A stretch of 64,000 bases of DNA, from NCBI GenBank assembly GCA_025331565.1, contig JAFREQ010000014.1, forward strand, positions 12,636,001-12,700,000, read 5' to 3'. This DNA is from Holacanthus passer. Taxonomy: Eukaryota > Chordata > Actinopteri > Pomacanthidae. The notes beneath the pieces were generated by a model, which was not told the origin of the DNA, made no database searches, and saw only the letters and a list, made by a program, of their open reading frames with translations. Of the stretch, positions 47,131 to 59,486 are shown piece after piece (the stretch's first letter is position 1; each line of letters starts with the position of its first letter). Position numbers and translations under genes: made by a program.

Positions 47131-49867
47131 ATTTATAAACAGCAAGTAAAGACCAAACTTCTAGTCCCACCACTATTTCTGTCAGTCTGTCTGTCGCTTT
47201 TTCTTTGACAGCTTTCCAATTTGCATAATTTTAAACTTTTTGTGTCGCTAGTCAGTCCCTTGTTGCCTGGTATCCCACAATGCCTTGCAGAACAAATTGC
47301 CTGCGTCCTATAACACGATTAATTATAAGCTTTGCCTTGTGCTGTGTTTGTAAAACCAAGGGGAGCTGCAGATTCAGATAATAATTCTTTTTGAGTTCAT
47401 CATTACAAGCGACTCCAATGTCAAATTGTTTTCACATTGTCATTTGATACATTGTTAAAATATTAGCAATATTAAGGTTTATAGACACTTTAATGTGATT
47501 TAATGTAAAATCCTGAATGGTTTGTAATCACATGTGAATCTCCAACCGATTCCTGCACATTAAAAAACGCTTGCAGACAAATTTATGCTTCATTTTCTCA
47601 CTTGAAGGTGTTAATGGGTTGAAGTGTAATTGTTTTACATCTGCTGTTGATCATGCAGGTAAACACTAGGACAGCTTGCACCAAAGGCATTGTTAATAAT
47701 GTATTAGTTGTAAATAAATCAAATTGTAGTGTGTCTGACGCAGGGAACTGTAGCTAAGTGAGGTGTTTAGCTCATCAGGGCTCAAGTTGCCCTTCTTGCA
47801 GTATCACTTCCCTCTGGCTCGACATACAGATTGCAGGACTGGTCTCCAGAGGAAAGAGGAAAAAATATATATAACCGTAATCTTTGTTTAGCCGTCGTCT
47901 GGACTGCTCTTGGTTTCTAGGCAACACTTTCAGTTTTGTGTTTGCTCAGAAAGGGAGACGGGGTCACTCGACAATCATATCTCAGGGAAAAGGCCCACAC
48001 GGAAGGCACATGCTTCAATAAAGGCAAAGCTGTTTGTAATCCTGGCACGTCTTCTTCTTCCCATCGCTTAGCAACAGGCCGTGTTTTAGCCATGTGCTCG
48101 TTTGGCGGCGGAGACCATGTCTGTAAACCGTGGAGAAAGGGCTGCAGGTGTCAGCCTACAATGAGCCACTGTGAGCATTAACAATGGATGTAATCAGGAG
48201 GCAGGGCACACATTGTTTTCACTCACTAATTAAAGTTGTCACTAATGCAGTTACAAGCTTTGCTGTAATAACTGGGCATAATTACGTCTGTCAGGTGAAA
48301 CTGTCAAGCTGAGGAGCAATTACAGATCTATTTAAAGCTCTATCTGGGAAATGTTGAATAGAGAGCAATAAGAGAGAGACATATTGGAAGACGTGGTATT
48401 TCCCAGTCTGTACCTCTAATACCTGTTAATCCATTCCTCGGGGCAAAGATAAAGGAGTAGATGTATGCTGGCTGTTCCCAAAGGAAACAGATGATTCTCT
48501 ACTAATTAACTATGTGGGAAAACAACGATAATCCTCTGTCTTCGCAGTAAGAGTCATGCCCCTGCACTCGGCCAATAATACAAGGTCCCCTGAAGAAAGC
48601 AGGAAAAGACTCACCGCCTCGAAATGTGTCAGAAAATCAAATATGACTCGTGATAAGGATGCATGTGCTGCTGCTTAGAAATTACAGCATCGGTTTTCGC
48701 CTACGGTGCATCCTGTTTTCAGCACTCAGCCCCATGTACTTCTGTGTTGTCTCCTCGTGTTCAATTTTTGACTCAGCGTCTCTTATAACTCCCTGTTCTA
48801 GAGCCGTTTCGGGAGCGTGTCAGAGAGGTGCAGCAGGCGAGGCTGCAGCAGTCAACACAGAGCTCATTACTTGGCAGAGACGACTCACCGTCCCTCGCAA
48901 ATGACTGAGCCCGTGCACGTCCCCGAGTCCCTCTCGTTATCTTTCCTAAGAGTCTATCAAGCCAGAGTGGCCAGGTTAAAACGCTGACCTGCGGGGCTTG
49001 TTTGCCGAGCACTCGGCTTCTTTTTTTTCCCTCCTCACTTTTGAGTTCTCAGTGCCTGTGACTGTGGCCACTAGTGGCACATCAAGCCTGGATGAAGAGG
49101 TCTTCTCTACAGCTCTCCAGTCAAACGGCAATGATTGTGCTCCAGGGGAGACAGAAAATTGCATCTGCGTTTTGGAGTGGAGTGCTGTAATGAGGCTGAG
49201 AGGAAAGCATGCATGGAAGTAACAGGGTGCAGTTCTGAATCTCTTTTTTTTACACCAGGAGACACATTTTCCTTCATTTTAAAAACAATACGCAGAGTAA
49301 TTATTGTGGCAAAGTATAGCACAGTAATACAGCTTGAATTGTGAAAACACTCCTGCAAAAACAGAATGGGAAAAGGATGTTTCTTCCCTGTGTGCGTGAA
49401 TAAAAATGTACTAAATGGATCATTTTTCAAAACCTCAGCAAATATGCAAATGACTGTTAAATGATACAGAATTGCAATGGAGAGGCTGTGTGCCTGTAAC
49501 TCATCAACCAGAAGAGATTAAGGAAATCATAATTATGTTGCACCTTCACATGAAATGCTAATAAAACAACCACCAAACCATAAAACAAGTGTTTGCAGTG
49601 GTTAACGAGTGGGAAAAAGAGCAACGTTATTCCAGGCCTTGATGGAGCAGGAAATGAGAGGACTGAAAGGGGAGATTGTTGATAGGAGGAGAGGGAGAGG
49701 ATGGACTCAGTGTCCTACGGCTTTTCTAATTCAAGTGTCCTGTTGCATCATTAGATCAGGGGTGTTTACTGTGTGCCTTTATTTATTCAGCTCTGGGATG
49801 TGAATAATGGAGCACACACTCAGGAGGTTCCTTGTCAGTGGGGGGGGAGACACAACCAGTCACTCCC
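47131..49867. other. gene-poor interval with candidate regulatory non-coding DNA
   Basis: No gene is recognised. Two blocks stand out as non-repetitive and rich in homeodomain-type TAAT cores: about 48185-48620 (CACTAATTAAAG, GCATAATTACG, GAGCAATTACAG) and about 49440-49585. The second contains a perfect octamer ATGCAAAT at 49444-49451 and CATAATTATG nearby. Such composition is frequent in vertebrate enhancers. Function is inference only. Confidence 0.35.
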
Positions 49868-50220
49868 CAGTGGTGGAAGACGTGCTGAGATCTTTTACTT
49901 CAGTAAAACTAGCAATTGCACACTATTACAAGAAAAGTCCTGCATTCATAATTTTACTTAAGCGAAAGGACATCGATCAAAAGGAAAAGTTCTCATAGGC
50001 AACAGAAAAGTACCCTTTCATAGCATTAGAAAATGTTCACTATGTATACTGTTGAATAGTTTGACCTATATAATACATCAGTTTTGACCTCGTCATATGT
50101 TTTTAATGAAAAATGTTAATATTGAAAAAAAAGTGCAATATTACGCTTTTAAATTTAATAGAATAGAATATAAAATGGAAAAATAATTACAGGTACATCA
50201 AAATTGTACTTCTACCACTG
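49868..50220. mobile_element. non-autonomous DNA transposon (MITE) with CAGTGGTGGAAG inverted ends
   Basis: A 353 bp element beginning CAGTGGTGGAAGACG and ending GTACTTCTACCACTG, so the termini are imperfect inverted repeats of about 12 bp. The interior shows the typical TTTTACTTCAGTAAAACTAG, AAAAGTCCTGCATTC and TTTTACTTAAG words of a family abundant in percomorph genomes. No frame of note. A target-site duplication is not clear, so superfamily (hAT-like suspected) is unproven. Confidence 0.7.
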
Positions 50221-53200
50221 CATTTCTCTACTTTTGCTTGTGTGTGTGTGTGTGCCTGCCAGACAACTCACTTGTGTGTTTGCCAATGTAATAGAGAGTA
50301 CACCTCTTCGATTAATGGTCACGTCAATGCTCTCTGCAGCGTCTAAATTTAGTCAGCATTCTCAGAGCTCTCAGGCTGGCGCACCTTCTCAATTCCCATC
50401 ATGAGCTGGTTGACTATCAGATACTGAGATGAGGTCATCTCCCTCCCCCCGAGCGTCGCTTCTTCTCATCCCCACCCCCGAACTCTGGCCTTCACAGCAG
50501 CAGCCAAAACAAAACCTGACTGCCCCTGATTGCATAAGACACACGACTCACGCATGAATGCACCGCAGTGACTCCAATATGAGTAACAGGATTTTATAAA
50601 CAGGTTTTAGACTTTCCCCCCATCAAATCAAGCATCATTCTTAGCTTCATCCTGACAGCGTGTGATTTGTTCAATCCTACGAGGCACTAGTGGGAAGTCA
50701 GCCCAAAAAGCCAATTCAGCAGCATCCCCAGACAGACAGACGGCCTCGTGTTAAGCCGGACCTGGCCTTTGCAGTTGTTATATAACGGCTGCTGATGCCG
50801 ATGGCAGTGCACGATGAGGCGGTGAATGAGTCAGTTACTTTGGTGCTGGAGGATCTATCTATTATTCAGGTGCGGGTTTGCCCTCAGGTGCTCTCCCATG
50901 TGCCCATCTTCCACCAGGACTGGACACTCACTCAGAGATACAGCCAGTGAACCAGCGTCAGAGGTGAAAGGGCTCAATGTGGCACTGCAGCACTACTTCA
51001 CTGCACAGCTCAGTTTCAGGAAGCGGAAAATTGTTTTTAAAGACAGGACAAGTTACGAAATTGGGGAGATTTTAAATGTTAAGATGCCAAATGTGCCACA
51101 TTTTGACTTGTGTCATAGTAGGAAAAGCACAGGTGTTATTAATAACTTTAGTGATGACTGGATTGTATTAAAGTGAATAATAGCAGCAGCCTGAAACTGA
51201 AGCAGCTAAATAGAGTTCAGCCATCATTACTTTTATCATTTACACTTGTGCTTCTCCTACTGGGATAAAATGTCTTCAGTGAAAAAAAGGCCTGGTGGTT
51301 AATTCTTTATTTAAACATATCTTTTTTTTTCAAGAGAGACCTACATCATAAAAAGAAAGACAACTACCTTTATCCTACCTTTATTTGAATGCACTATTTC
51401 TCCAGTTTATTCTCAGCTGACCTTTACAACTGCTGTACATGGCACTGAAGATTAAGAAAAGAGACACCCACTCCGTAACTCGCCTCCTTCTTTTCTGTTT
51501 CTGACTGTGGAACAGAGATTAGTACATACTGATCTTTACAAATCATTCTTGGCTTTGGCTGTGGGAAGGCTGAAAGTGATGTTGCGTTTTGAATTGACTC
51601 AGGATGACAACCAGACTTGTAATAATAATAATAATAATAAGGTTTGCATGTACGCTACCCCTCAACCACATATCACCATTGAAGCTGATATAACAAACTT
51701 GTCTTTTCTGCATTAAAATGTCCAAAAATGACTCAACCTATGTTATATATTTGATTGAGTTGTACATTATCCCAAATGTTTCCAACAATGTTCAAAACCG
51801 GAGAAGATCCATAGTTTTATTAAAGGTAACAGTTAGTTTCATTTGGTTATCTGTCAATAGCTCATATCCCCTTTACCCTTTTAGTTGTTCTGACTTTGGG
51901 GAAACACGGGAAACACCAGATGATCTCTTCATCTTCATCTTCATCTAAATCTTCCAACATCGGTTGTTTAACAATGAAGAGAACTCCAATGATGTCACAC
52001 TACATCATGATGTCATCAAACTACATCTTTTGTTTTAATTGTTTTGATTGAGAGACATGAGATATAAATTACCTTCTGTGTGTTTAAGAAAAGATCCTAA
52101 TACATCTTTCACCACTGCCTCTAGCTTTTGTTCCACTCTTATTTTTTTCACATTTCCCAGTGATTAAATTAGGTTTCTTTGGCCTTCAGAGGAATCGGGT
52201 GACTCATTTGGAAAGCCACAATGTTACTGCAAGCCTAGTACCATCACATTTGGCTGCTGACATCTGTGTCATGATAATGGCCGTCCAGGGTCCAGGGGCG
52301 TCCTCCACACTGCGACCAAAACAACCACAATCACGAGAAACAGTCCAGAGCTCCAGGGATCACAAGAGGGAGAGCAGAGCTACTGTAAATTAATCAGATT
52401 TGTTTCATGTCTGTGTCGGCGTGTAATGATCTTCTGCTGTGAGAACAGCCCCGTGGCGAGCTTTGAGGGATTTAAAAGACTTCTCTTGCTGTTGCCTCCA
52501 TTAATCACAGCTCTCTGCTCTCCGTCGTGTGCCGATGTTTTCTGGGAAATGGGGGTTTAATGCAGGGTCATTATTACAATTCCATCCTGCTTCTGCTGTT
52601 GTTGACACAGAGCTCGCTGACGAATAAAACTCTTACACAAACACACGAAAAAAAAAAATCTGGATTCCTAGAAGACACAGTTCCCTCAAACACTTAACTG
52701 ATAACCACTTTAATAGATTTCTACTTCTGAATGTATCATCTGATTCAGCCATAAATGGGAAAAGAACCACCCCTGTTGTTGGCTTATTTTCTCAGAAATA
52801 GAAAGCCTGTATTTTAAAACATTTGTCCATCTGACAAATCTGCCTGAATATTTGAGTTATGGTGTTGATATTTTGTAATCTGCTTGAATCACATTTGAAA
52901 TGCTTTGACTTTGAGTTAATCTCCTTATCTTTTGTTATTTTAAAAAAATATTGAGGATAATACCAGTGGTGTCCCTGTTGGATATAACTGGCTATTTAGA
53001 AAGACTTACAGGGCAGTTTTATTTTAATGATAATGAATTGTTTAAAAGTTTGACATGACGTTGTGACTGATCACATAAAACAACATATTGTCATAATGTG
53101 ACATGTCTAACTTGAAAAAAGACCATGGAGAAAAAAACATTTTGTTGTCTTTTATTTGTGTATAATTGTTTCTTTTTCATTTGTTTATTTCTAAATTAAC

Positions 53201-53369
53201 ATCATGCGAACATGCATATTTCTCCGGGAGGAGCACTTGTGGTCAAAACATTATCGTGACAATGCAGAATAAAAGAGGAACAATAAAGCAGTGTGCAGGT
53301 ATTTTTTCATTTTTTGTGTAGATGGATATTTTGAGGATGGGCACCTCCTCATGATTGCTGCATTGAGTT
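50221..53369. other. gene-poor interval, no exon recognised
   Basis: Contains a short TG repeat (about 50238-50254) and an AAT repeat (about 51619-51641). No coding motif is found. The segment at about 52390-52600 is GC-balanced and free of repeats (AATGATCTTCTGCTGTGAG onward) and could be conserved non-coding DNA; this cannot be tested here. Confidence 0.45.
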
Positions 53370-53510
53370 AGAGGAATAGTTTGACATTTGGGAAAATATG
53401 CTCATGGACTTTCTGGCATACAGATAGATGAGAGGATTGATACCACTCTCATGTTTGTCAAACAGTAACAAAATCCACCTACCAGTTACCTACAGCAGCC
53501 GACAGTAAAC
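53370..53510 (+). repeat. percomorph interspersed repeat (GATACCACTCTCATGT type), truncated
   Basis: GGAATAGTTTGACATTTGGG, then AGATGAGAGGATTGATACCA, CTCTCATGTTTGTC and ACAAAATCCACCTACCAG occur in the order usual for this family. The central part is deleted. A second, more diverged copy lies at 56008-56240. Confidence 0.65.
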
Positions 53511-53703
53511 ATGTGGATGTGCAGCTGTGGCAGAAGTCAAAATGTGTTTTAGGATGCTGAACCACTGTGTCTGAGCACCCAGCCGGCTTGAAGGCTGCTT
53601 GGCTGATTTCCAGTTTCTCACCCTTCTGACTGCTGACAGCTGGCTTGCATTATTAACTGTGCAGCATCTGTCTGGATTTCACAACATCACATCACAACAT
53701 CCC

Positions 53704-53735
53704 CTTCCTCCTCCTCCTCCTCCTCCTCCTCCTCC
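53704..53735. repeat. TCC trinucleotide microsatellite
   Basis: A perfect TCC/CTC run flanked by C-rich sequence. On the plus strand it produces a spurious polyproline in a chance frame. Confidence 0.95.
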
Positions 53736-54548
53736 CCCGCCCGGCCTGCAGGACTCAGCTCTCTCTGGCTCTAATGAGGTCAGAAGACATGAGCAAGATT
53801 GCAGTGGAGAGAAAAGACTGAGAGGATGGCTGAGAGTAAGAAAGCTACTCTATTTACTGCGCCGGTGTCTGAGAGCAGTCCTCACCTGGTGCTCATGGCT
53901 TTCATTTCATTTGTCTCACAGGAGCTGGTTTATAAAGGAAAGATCACCAGCAGCACTTTGTGTCTCGAACCGCTGATATAAGTACATTTGTTTCCATTTG
54001 ACTTGAAGTGAAAAGCTCACAAACTGTGCTAAAGATATGGCAAGATGTTGCGTCAATGTTTCACTTTTGCAGACCTCTGGCGCTTGTAATGTTCTCATAA
54101 ATATGTATGTCATGACTATTTCTGTCACCTAATGTTCATTTGGACAGTTAGAGTGAGTAATGCTTTCTAATCAGCTGTCAAAACACAGAGAATAGGTGGC
54201 GCAGTGTGAGCCAGTGTGACATTAACACACAATAACTTTTTGTTTCGCTAATCACCCTGTGGCCTTTACTGAAAATACTGACTAACGTCATTAAACAGCC
54301 TTGCGTGATAAGATATTACCATATAACATTCAATTTGAACATGTAATCTCGCCTCATTATTCAGTGTTTTATTTTCTTTAAAACATGTGAAAAATGTGTC
54401 ACTGAGAGAAATAATGTAATTCCAGTTGTTGCCAAGACTCACGAGAAAAGTCAATGTTTCTCTTTACTTTCACAAATGTAAGATTTAAAACAGAAATTTT
54501 CAGTTAATTGACTTGTTGAAATACTTTTTTTGTCACAATCTGCTCAAG

Positions 54549-54810
54549 CTCAAATGATTCACAGACAATGCCATGAGATTTTATACAGACATTCATAATC
54601 CCCAGAGGATGAATCTTAATGAATTTAGTGATCACTTGACTTTTTCCTCTAGCGCCACCATGAGGTTCACATTTGTGGTTTTGAGTGAAATGTCTCATCA
54701 ATCATCGGATAGACTGGATTGCCACGAACATGCAAACGTTCATGTTGCCCTGAGGAGATCCCTTCACTTTACATGTAGCGCCACTATCAGGTCAAAATTT
54801 ATTTGTATAG
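54549..54810 (+). repeat. fish interspersed repeat (CTAGCGCCACCATGAGGT type)
   Basis: It contains CAGACATTCATAATCCCCAG, AGGATGAATCTTAATGAATT, TTTTTCCTCTAGCGCCACCA and TGAGGTTCACATTTGTGGTT, then a second TGTAGCGCCACTATCAGGTC. The internal near-repetition of the TAGCGCCA unit, spaced about 125 bp, is characteristic of this dispersed fish family. No coding capacity. Confidence 0.65.
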
Positions 54811-56007
54811 TACTTTTTTATGGCCAAATACGTGTACAACAAATTACACCTACCTTTTTCATAGTTTTAACTTTATTCTCTTGCCTTATGCCTTCCCTTT
54901 GTAAAGCACTTTGTAATAGCTGATGATGATGATATATTAATATCATAATGATCCAATTCATCTAATTTGTTAAATTAATTTTTCTGAGAGATTTCTTTTT
55001 ATCTTCATTTTATCTTGTTTCTGGAGTAAAATAGTGAATTAGTGAATCTAGTGAATTTTTTTCATATCCAATAATCATCAATCATATGTCCCACCTTCAC
55101 GCCTGCATCCACCTGCCGGTTCTGAGCCTCCATGTTTGTCACTTGCTGATCTCTGTAGCCTCGATGTTTGCCAGCGAGGAGGGATGAGGTCAGAGTCTTC
55201 ATGCAAATATGTACTCTGTAAATATTCTTTATTGACATCATAAATTGTTCCATGAATTGGCAGACTGAAATAGGTTTAGTGTTTTTGTTGGACACTGTTT
55301 TATTCAAGTAATCTTGGATTTCCATGTTATGGTATGACACAATAATAAAAATCAAATGAAAAGAATGAGCTCATATGTTATGTAACTTCACCTTTATTCG
55401 ACGACAGAGACAGAATAATCCTCTTCAAAAAATGAAAAGTTTACAGATTACACCCGCTTCAATAACATCAAAATGGATCAACCAAAAACTGAAAGGTGGG
55501 CTAAGTGAAGGTACATCTGAGCTCAACTGTGCCGTCACTGAGGGCAGATGCTCGCCGAGACAAAATGCGCCTGTGTAAACAGCTCTGAGTGCTTCGTATT
55601 TATGGTGGATATTGATGTTACATCGAACACTGCTGAGCTCAAGCTTCCTGATGTGAGCCAGGAAGGGAAAGAGGGTCCAGAATATAAATGCAAATCTGAT
55701 CAGCGGAGAAGAGTGATGTATGATGGGTAACCTACAGAGGGAAGGGGATGTGACGGCCTCGGCCTCCGTTCTGCTCGATGATACAGCCATTAATCAACTG
55801 ACTGACTGCTCTGACTCGTTTCTGTAAAAATTACATTGCGGCTGTGGGACATCTTTGAGTTTGCTGTTCATTAATTATATGCAAGTGATGCACCAACATC
55901 CAAACACAGAGCTTTTGTTCCTGCATGAAGGATTAACAGTCAAATTATAAATCAGTGTTAATGTGCCGCTCAGGGCTCAAAGAGACAAGAATATGATGGC
56001 TTTCAAG
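54811..56007. other. gene-poor interval, no exon recognised
   Basis: The frames on both strands around 55400-55800 are short and have no family motif. No repeat is recognised. Confidence 0.45.
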
Positions 56008-56240
56008 GAATAGTTTAACATTTAAAAAAATACACTCATTCACATTCTTTCCAAGAGTTTGATGAGAAGACTGACATGTGATGAAGTGATAGAGACTGGT
56101 TTGTTCACTGTGTAAATTGTGGTTTTAACCCTCTCGTAAAACTACAGACTGACATTTTTACACTCCTCAGTCCTCACGCTAAGTTAAGATAACCAGCTGC
56201 TGACTGAAGATTCGTAATTATGGTGCAAGCTCCTCAACTA
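56008..56240 (+). repeat. second, diverged copy of the 53370-53510 repeat family
   Basis: AGGAATAGTTTAACATTT, TTTCCAAGAGTTTGATGAGA and, further on, TAAGTTAAGATAACCAGCTG correspond to the head and tail of the same family. This copy is more mutated but keeps a region lost from the other. It abuts the left end of the Tc1 element. Confidence 0.55.
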
Positions 56241-56272
56241 ACTCTTAACAAGAAAGCGGGTAATTGAATATA

Positions 56273-57766
56273 CACTAAACAAAAATATAAACGCAACACT
56301 TTTGTTTTTGCTCCCATTTTTCATGAACTGAACTCAAAGATCTTTTTCTACACAAAAGGCCTATTTCTCTCAAATATTGTTCACAAATCTATCTAAACCT
56401 GAGTTAGTGAGCACTTCTCCTTTGCCGAGATAATCCGTCCACCTCACAGGTGTGGCACATCAAGATGCTGATTAGACAGCATGATTATTGCACAGGTGTG
56501 CCTCAGGCTGGCCACAACAGGGGAGGGAGGGAGCGTGCAATTGGCATGCTGACTGCAGGAATGTCCACCAGAGCTGTTGCCCGTGAATTGAATGTTCATT
56601 TCTCTACCATAAGCCGTCTCCAAAGCCACATTTCAGAGAATTTGGCAGTACATCAACTGGCCTCACAACCGCAGACCACATGTAACCACACCAGCCCACG
56701 ACCTCCACATCCAGCATCTTCACCTCCAAGATCGTCTGAGACCAGCCACCCAGACAAACCGTCTCAGAGAAGCTCATCTGCATGCTCATCGTCCCCATTG
56801 GGTCTCGACCTGACTGCAGTTCATCGTCGTAACCAACTTGAGTGGGCAAATGCTCACATTCGATGGCGTCTGGCACTTTGGAGAGGTGTTCTCTTCACGG
56901 ATGAATCCCGGTTTTCACTGTACAGGGCAGATGGCAGACAGCGTGTATGGCGTCGTGTGGGAGAGCGGTTTGCTGATGTCAACGTTGTGGATCGAGTGGC
57001 CCATGGTGGCGGTAGGGTTATGGTATGGGCAGGGGTATGTTATGGACAATGAACACAGGTGCATTTTATGGATGGCATTTTGAATGCACAGAGATACTGT
57101 GACGAGATCCTGAGGCCCATTGTTGTGCCATTCATCCACGACCATCACCCCATGTTGCAGCATGATGATGCACAATGTACATAATTCCTGGAAGCTGAAA
57201 ACATCCCAGTTCTTGCATGGCCAGCATACTCACCAGACATGTCACCCATTGAGCATGTTTGGGATGCTCTGGATCGGTGTATACGACAGAGTTTTCCAGT
57301 TCCTGCCAATGTCCAGCAACTCCACACAGCCATTGAAGAGGAGAGGACCAACATTCCACAGGCCACAATCAATAACCTGATCAGCTCTATGCGAAGGAGA
57401 TGTGTTGCACTGCGTGAGGCAAATGGTGGTCCCACCAGATACGGACTGGTTTTCTGACCCCCCCACACACCCCCAATACTGTAAAACTGCACATTTTAGA
57501 GTGGCCTTTTGTTGTGGCCAGCCTGAGGCACACCTGTGCAATAATCATGCTGTCTAATCAGCATCTTGATATGCCACACCTGTGAGGTGGACTGATCATC
57601 TCGGCAAAGGAGAAGTGCTCACTAACTCAGATTTAGACAGATTTGTGAACAATATTTGAGAGAAATAGGCCTTTTGTGTGCATAGAAAACGTTTTAGATC
57701 TTTGAGTTCAGCTCATGAAAAATGGGGGCAAAAACAAGTGTTGCATTTATATATTTTTGTTCAGTG
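56273..57766 (+). mobile_element. Tc1-type DNA transposon, full length but decayed
   Basis: A 1494 bp element flanked by TA on both sides (56271-56272 and 57767-57768). The left end starts CACTAAACAAAAATATAAAC and the right end, read in reverse, CACTGAACAAAAATATAT. The inverted repeats extend about 245 bp each (56273 to about 56518, and about 57515 to 57766), with direct-repeat-like motifs near the inner ends, the IR/DR arrangement of Tc1 elements. The interior encodes a broken transposase. Closely related elements are widespread in teleosts and were also reported in lampreys as horizontal transfers. The two inverted repeats are still very alike, so the insertion is not extremely ancient. Confidence 0.92.
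56450..57457 (+). pseudogene. inactivated Tc1 transposase
   Basis: Transposases of this family cut and paste at TA using an N-terminal paired-type helix-turn-helix and a DDE catalytic triad. Visible parts: the HTH (STRAVARELN, about 56564-56595), the first catalytic aspartate in FTDESRFSL (about 56896-56922), a second aspartate region QHDDA (about 57159-57173) and the glutamate in SPIEHVWDALD (about 57244-57277). Breaks: the frame is shifted and material is missing between about 56620 and 56800; a TGA at 57050-57052 replaces an expected arginine codon (CpG decay type); a deletion with frameshift follows at about 57170-57185. The coding function is lost. Confidence 0.9.
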
Positions 57767-57768
57767 TA

Positions 57769-59425
57769 TGTATGTCAGCCACTTCTTTCAAACACAACCT
57801 CATATGAGTTCTAAAGACCCTGATGAAGATTTGCTTTTAAATCAAAACATATTCGTTTTTCTTTGTTTATAGATTCAGAGTGCTTGAGATATTTTTTTCT
57901 CCTTTCCCAATATGTTTTGAAGCCTTGAGCCTTTAAACTCACCTCGGATGCTTTAATGGCACCACGCTGTTCATGTTTTGTGATTTTGTTTTATAATGCA
58001 CTAAAAAAAAAAAGTGTGGGTGATTTTTTTTGGAAATGTAGGTGGATTTAAAATTTATTTATTTAATGGCTTTGTCCTTACAGGCATAAAAAACCTCATT
58101 ATTTTGTTCACTCCGTGTACATATAGGAGATGGACAAAATAACAGAAACACTTTACGTAATGCAATCCAACACGTTACGGAGAAGAAGCCAACCTCTGTG
58201 ATAGAGTTTTAACAAAAACAAAGGGAACGTTCGTGCCAGGTGAATATGTTGACTTATACTGTCCAGAATTATACTGTACAGGCCCATCAGGTCCATTTGT
58301 GTGGTTCTGAGCTGTGTGTCCTGACAGATGAAGGTCGTGTCTTGCCGCAGTGTAAAGCACCCAACCCCCCTGTGGGCCTTTTGTGACTCAACCAAGGACA
58401 AGTGGCCTCACTGCACCACCAGCCAGATGCTACAAAATACAACTGAGGGCTCTTGTTCTCGGACCTCTGGAAAGTCAGAGTCCCACAATATTTTAGTTTT
58501 ACTTTGACTTGTAAGCTGATGTCAGAATACAAATCTGTGTTTTTACTTACATATTTATAAGTCACTCAGCTTGGACTTCCACTGAAAAGACTCAGTTTTA
58601 CGATAATCACAAATTTAAAAATGAAACAGTCCAATGACATAACATTACTCACTCGGTGAGTGAATAAAAAACTGTGACTTGGAGGGGAGTCATGATGTTC
58701 TCACAATAAAAAGTGTGACACTGAAAAGAGTCACTGAGCATCTGCGGGCTTGATGTATTTTTCCAGTCAGTAGTTAAGTTACGAAAAGTTGCATTTGAGT
58801 TGAGTCACTGCAAATCTGAAAACGCTGAAAAGAAAAAAAAAAATGCTTTCACATATTATAGCTGTGATAAACACAAAAGGTACTGTAGGAACAGGAGCAA
58901 GAGCTCAGATTCAGAGGCTCTATTATCCTCAGTTCTTTATTTTTAATACAGTCTTGGCTCATTTTTGGAGGTTCGGTGTTATTATGCGTCCCCAGACAGC
59001 GGCCCTGAGCGTCGGCACTCATCTGTGACTCAGTGTGTGCAGAGGATGACGGTGCCAACCTGGAGCCAACAGAGAGTGCTAATTGTGTCTGTTTGGACTC
59101 CAAAGCATGACTCTGGGAAATCAGACCAGTTACCGTCACTGGTTAGTGTATTCTCTGGCTGCCCACAGAGAGCAGGTTGTCCCAGGACTCCCAGCAAGCT
59201 CTCCTAAATTCTACTGATGAGCTTTATCGTTGAAGTCACCTCTTAAAAATAGATTCCAGTCATGCAGCTTCCATCAAACTCAAATCTTTGCTGTAAAATA
59301 CAAACGTCCTCAATAAATGTATTATTGGGTATTTTAATGATTCCTCTATTAAATGTGTCTGAAATGGTCAGGTGTTGTTTCCTGAGTGCTGCAGGATAGA
59401 TGTTTAAAAGCAGGCTGGATAAAGT
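57769..59425. other. gene-poor interval right of the Tc1 element
   Basis: No exon is recognised. The segment at about 58125-58500 (GGAGATGGACAAAATAACAG and following) has the look of an old interspersed repeat, but I cannot name the family. Short frames here carry no motif. Confidence 0.4.
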
Positions 59426-59486
59426 ATGTTATGATCTACATGCTCTAATAACTCTAAAGGAGTTAGTGGAGCATGTAGATCAACAT
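59426..59486. repeat. near-perfect inverted repeat, stable hairpin
   Basis: Left arm GATCTACATGCTCTAATAAC plus TC (59433-59454), loop TAAAG, right arm 59460-59481 ending GAGCATGTAGATC. The 22 bp arms differ at two positions, and a further TGTT/AACA pairing continues after a 2 nt bulge. The arm length and rare mismatches exceed chance expectation for local sequence. It could be a pre-miRNA-like transcript, a palindromic MITE remnant or a replication by-product. Nothing in the flanks decides between them. Confidence 0.75.
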
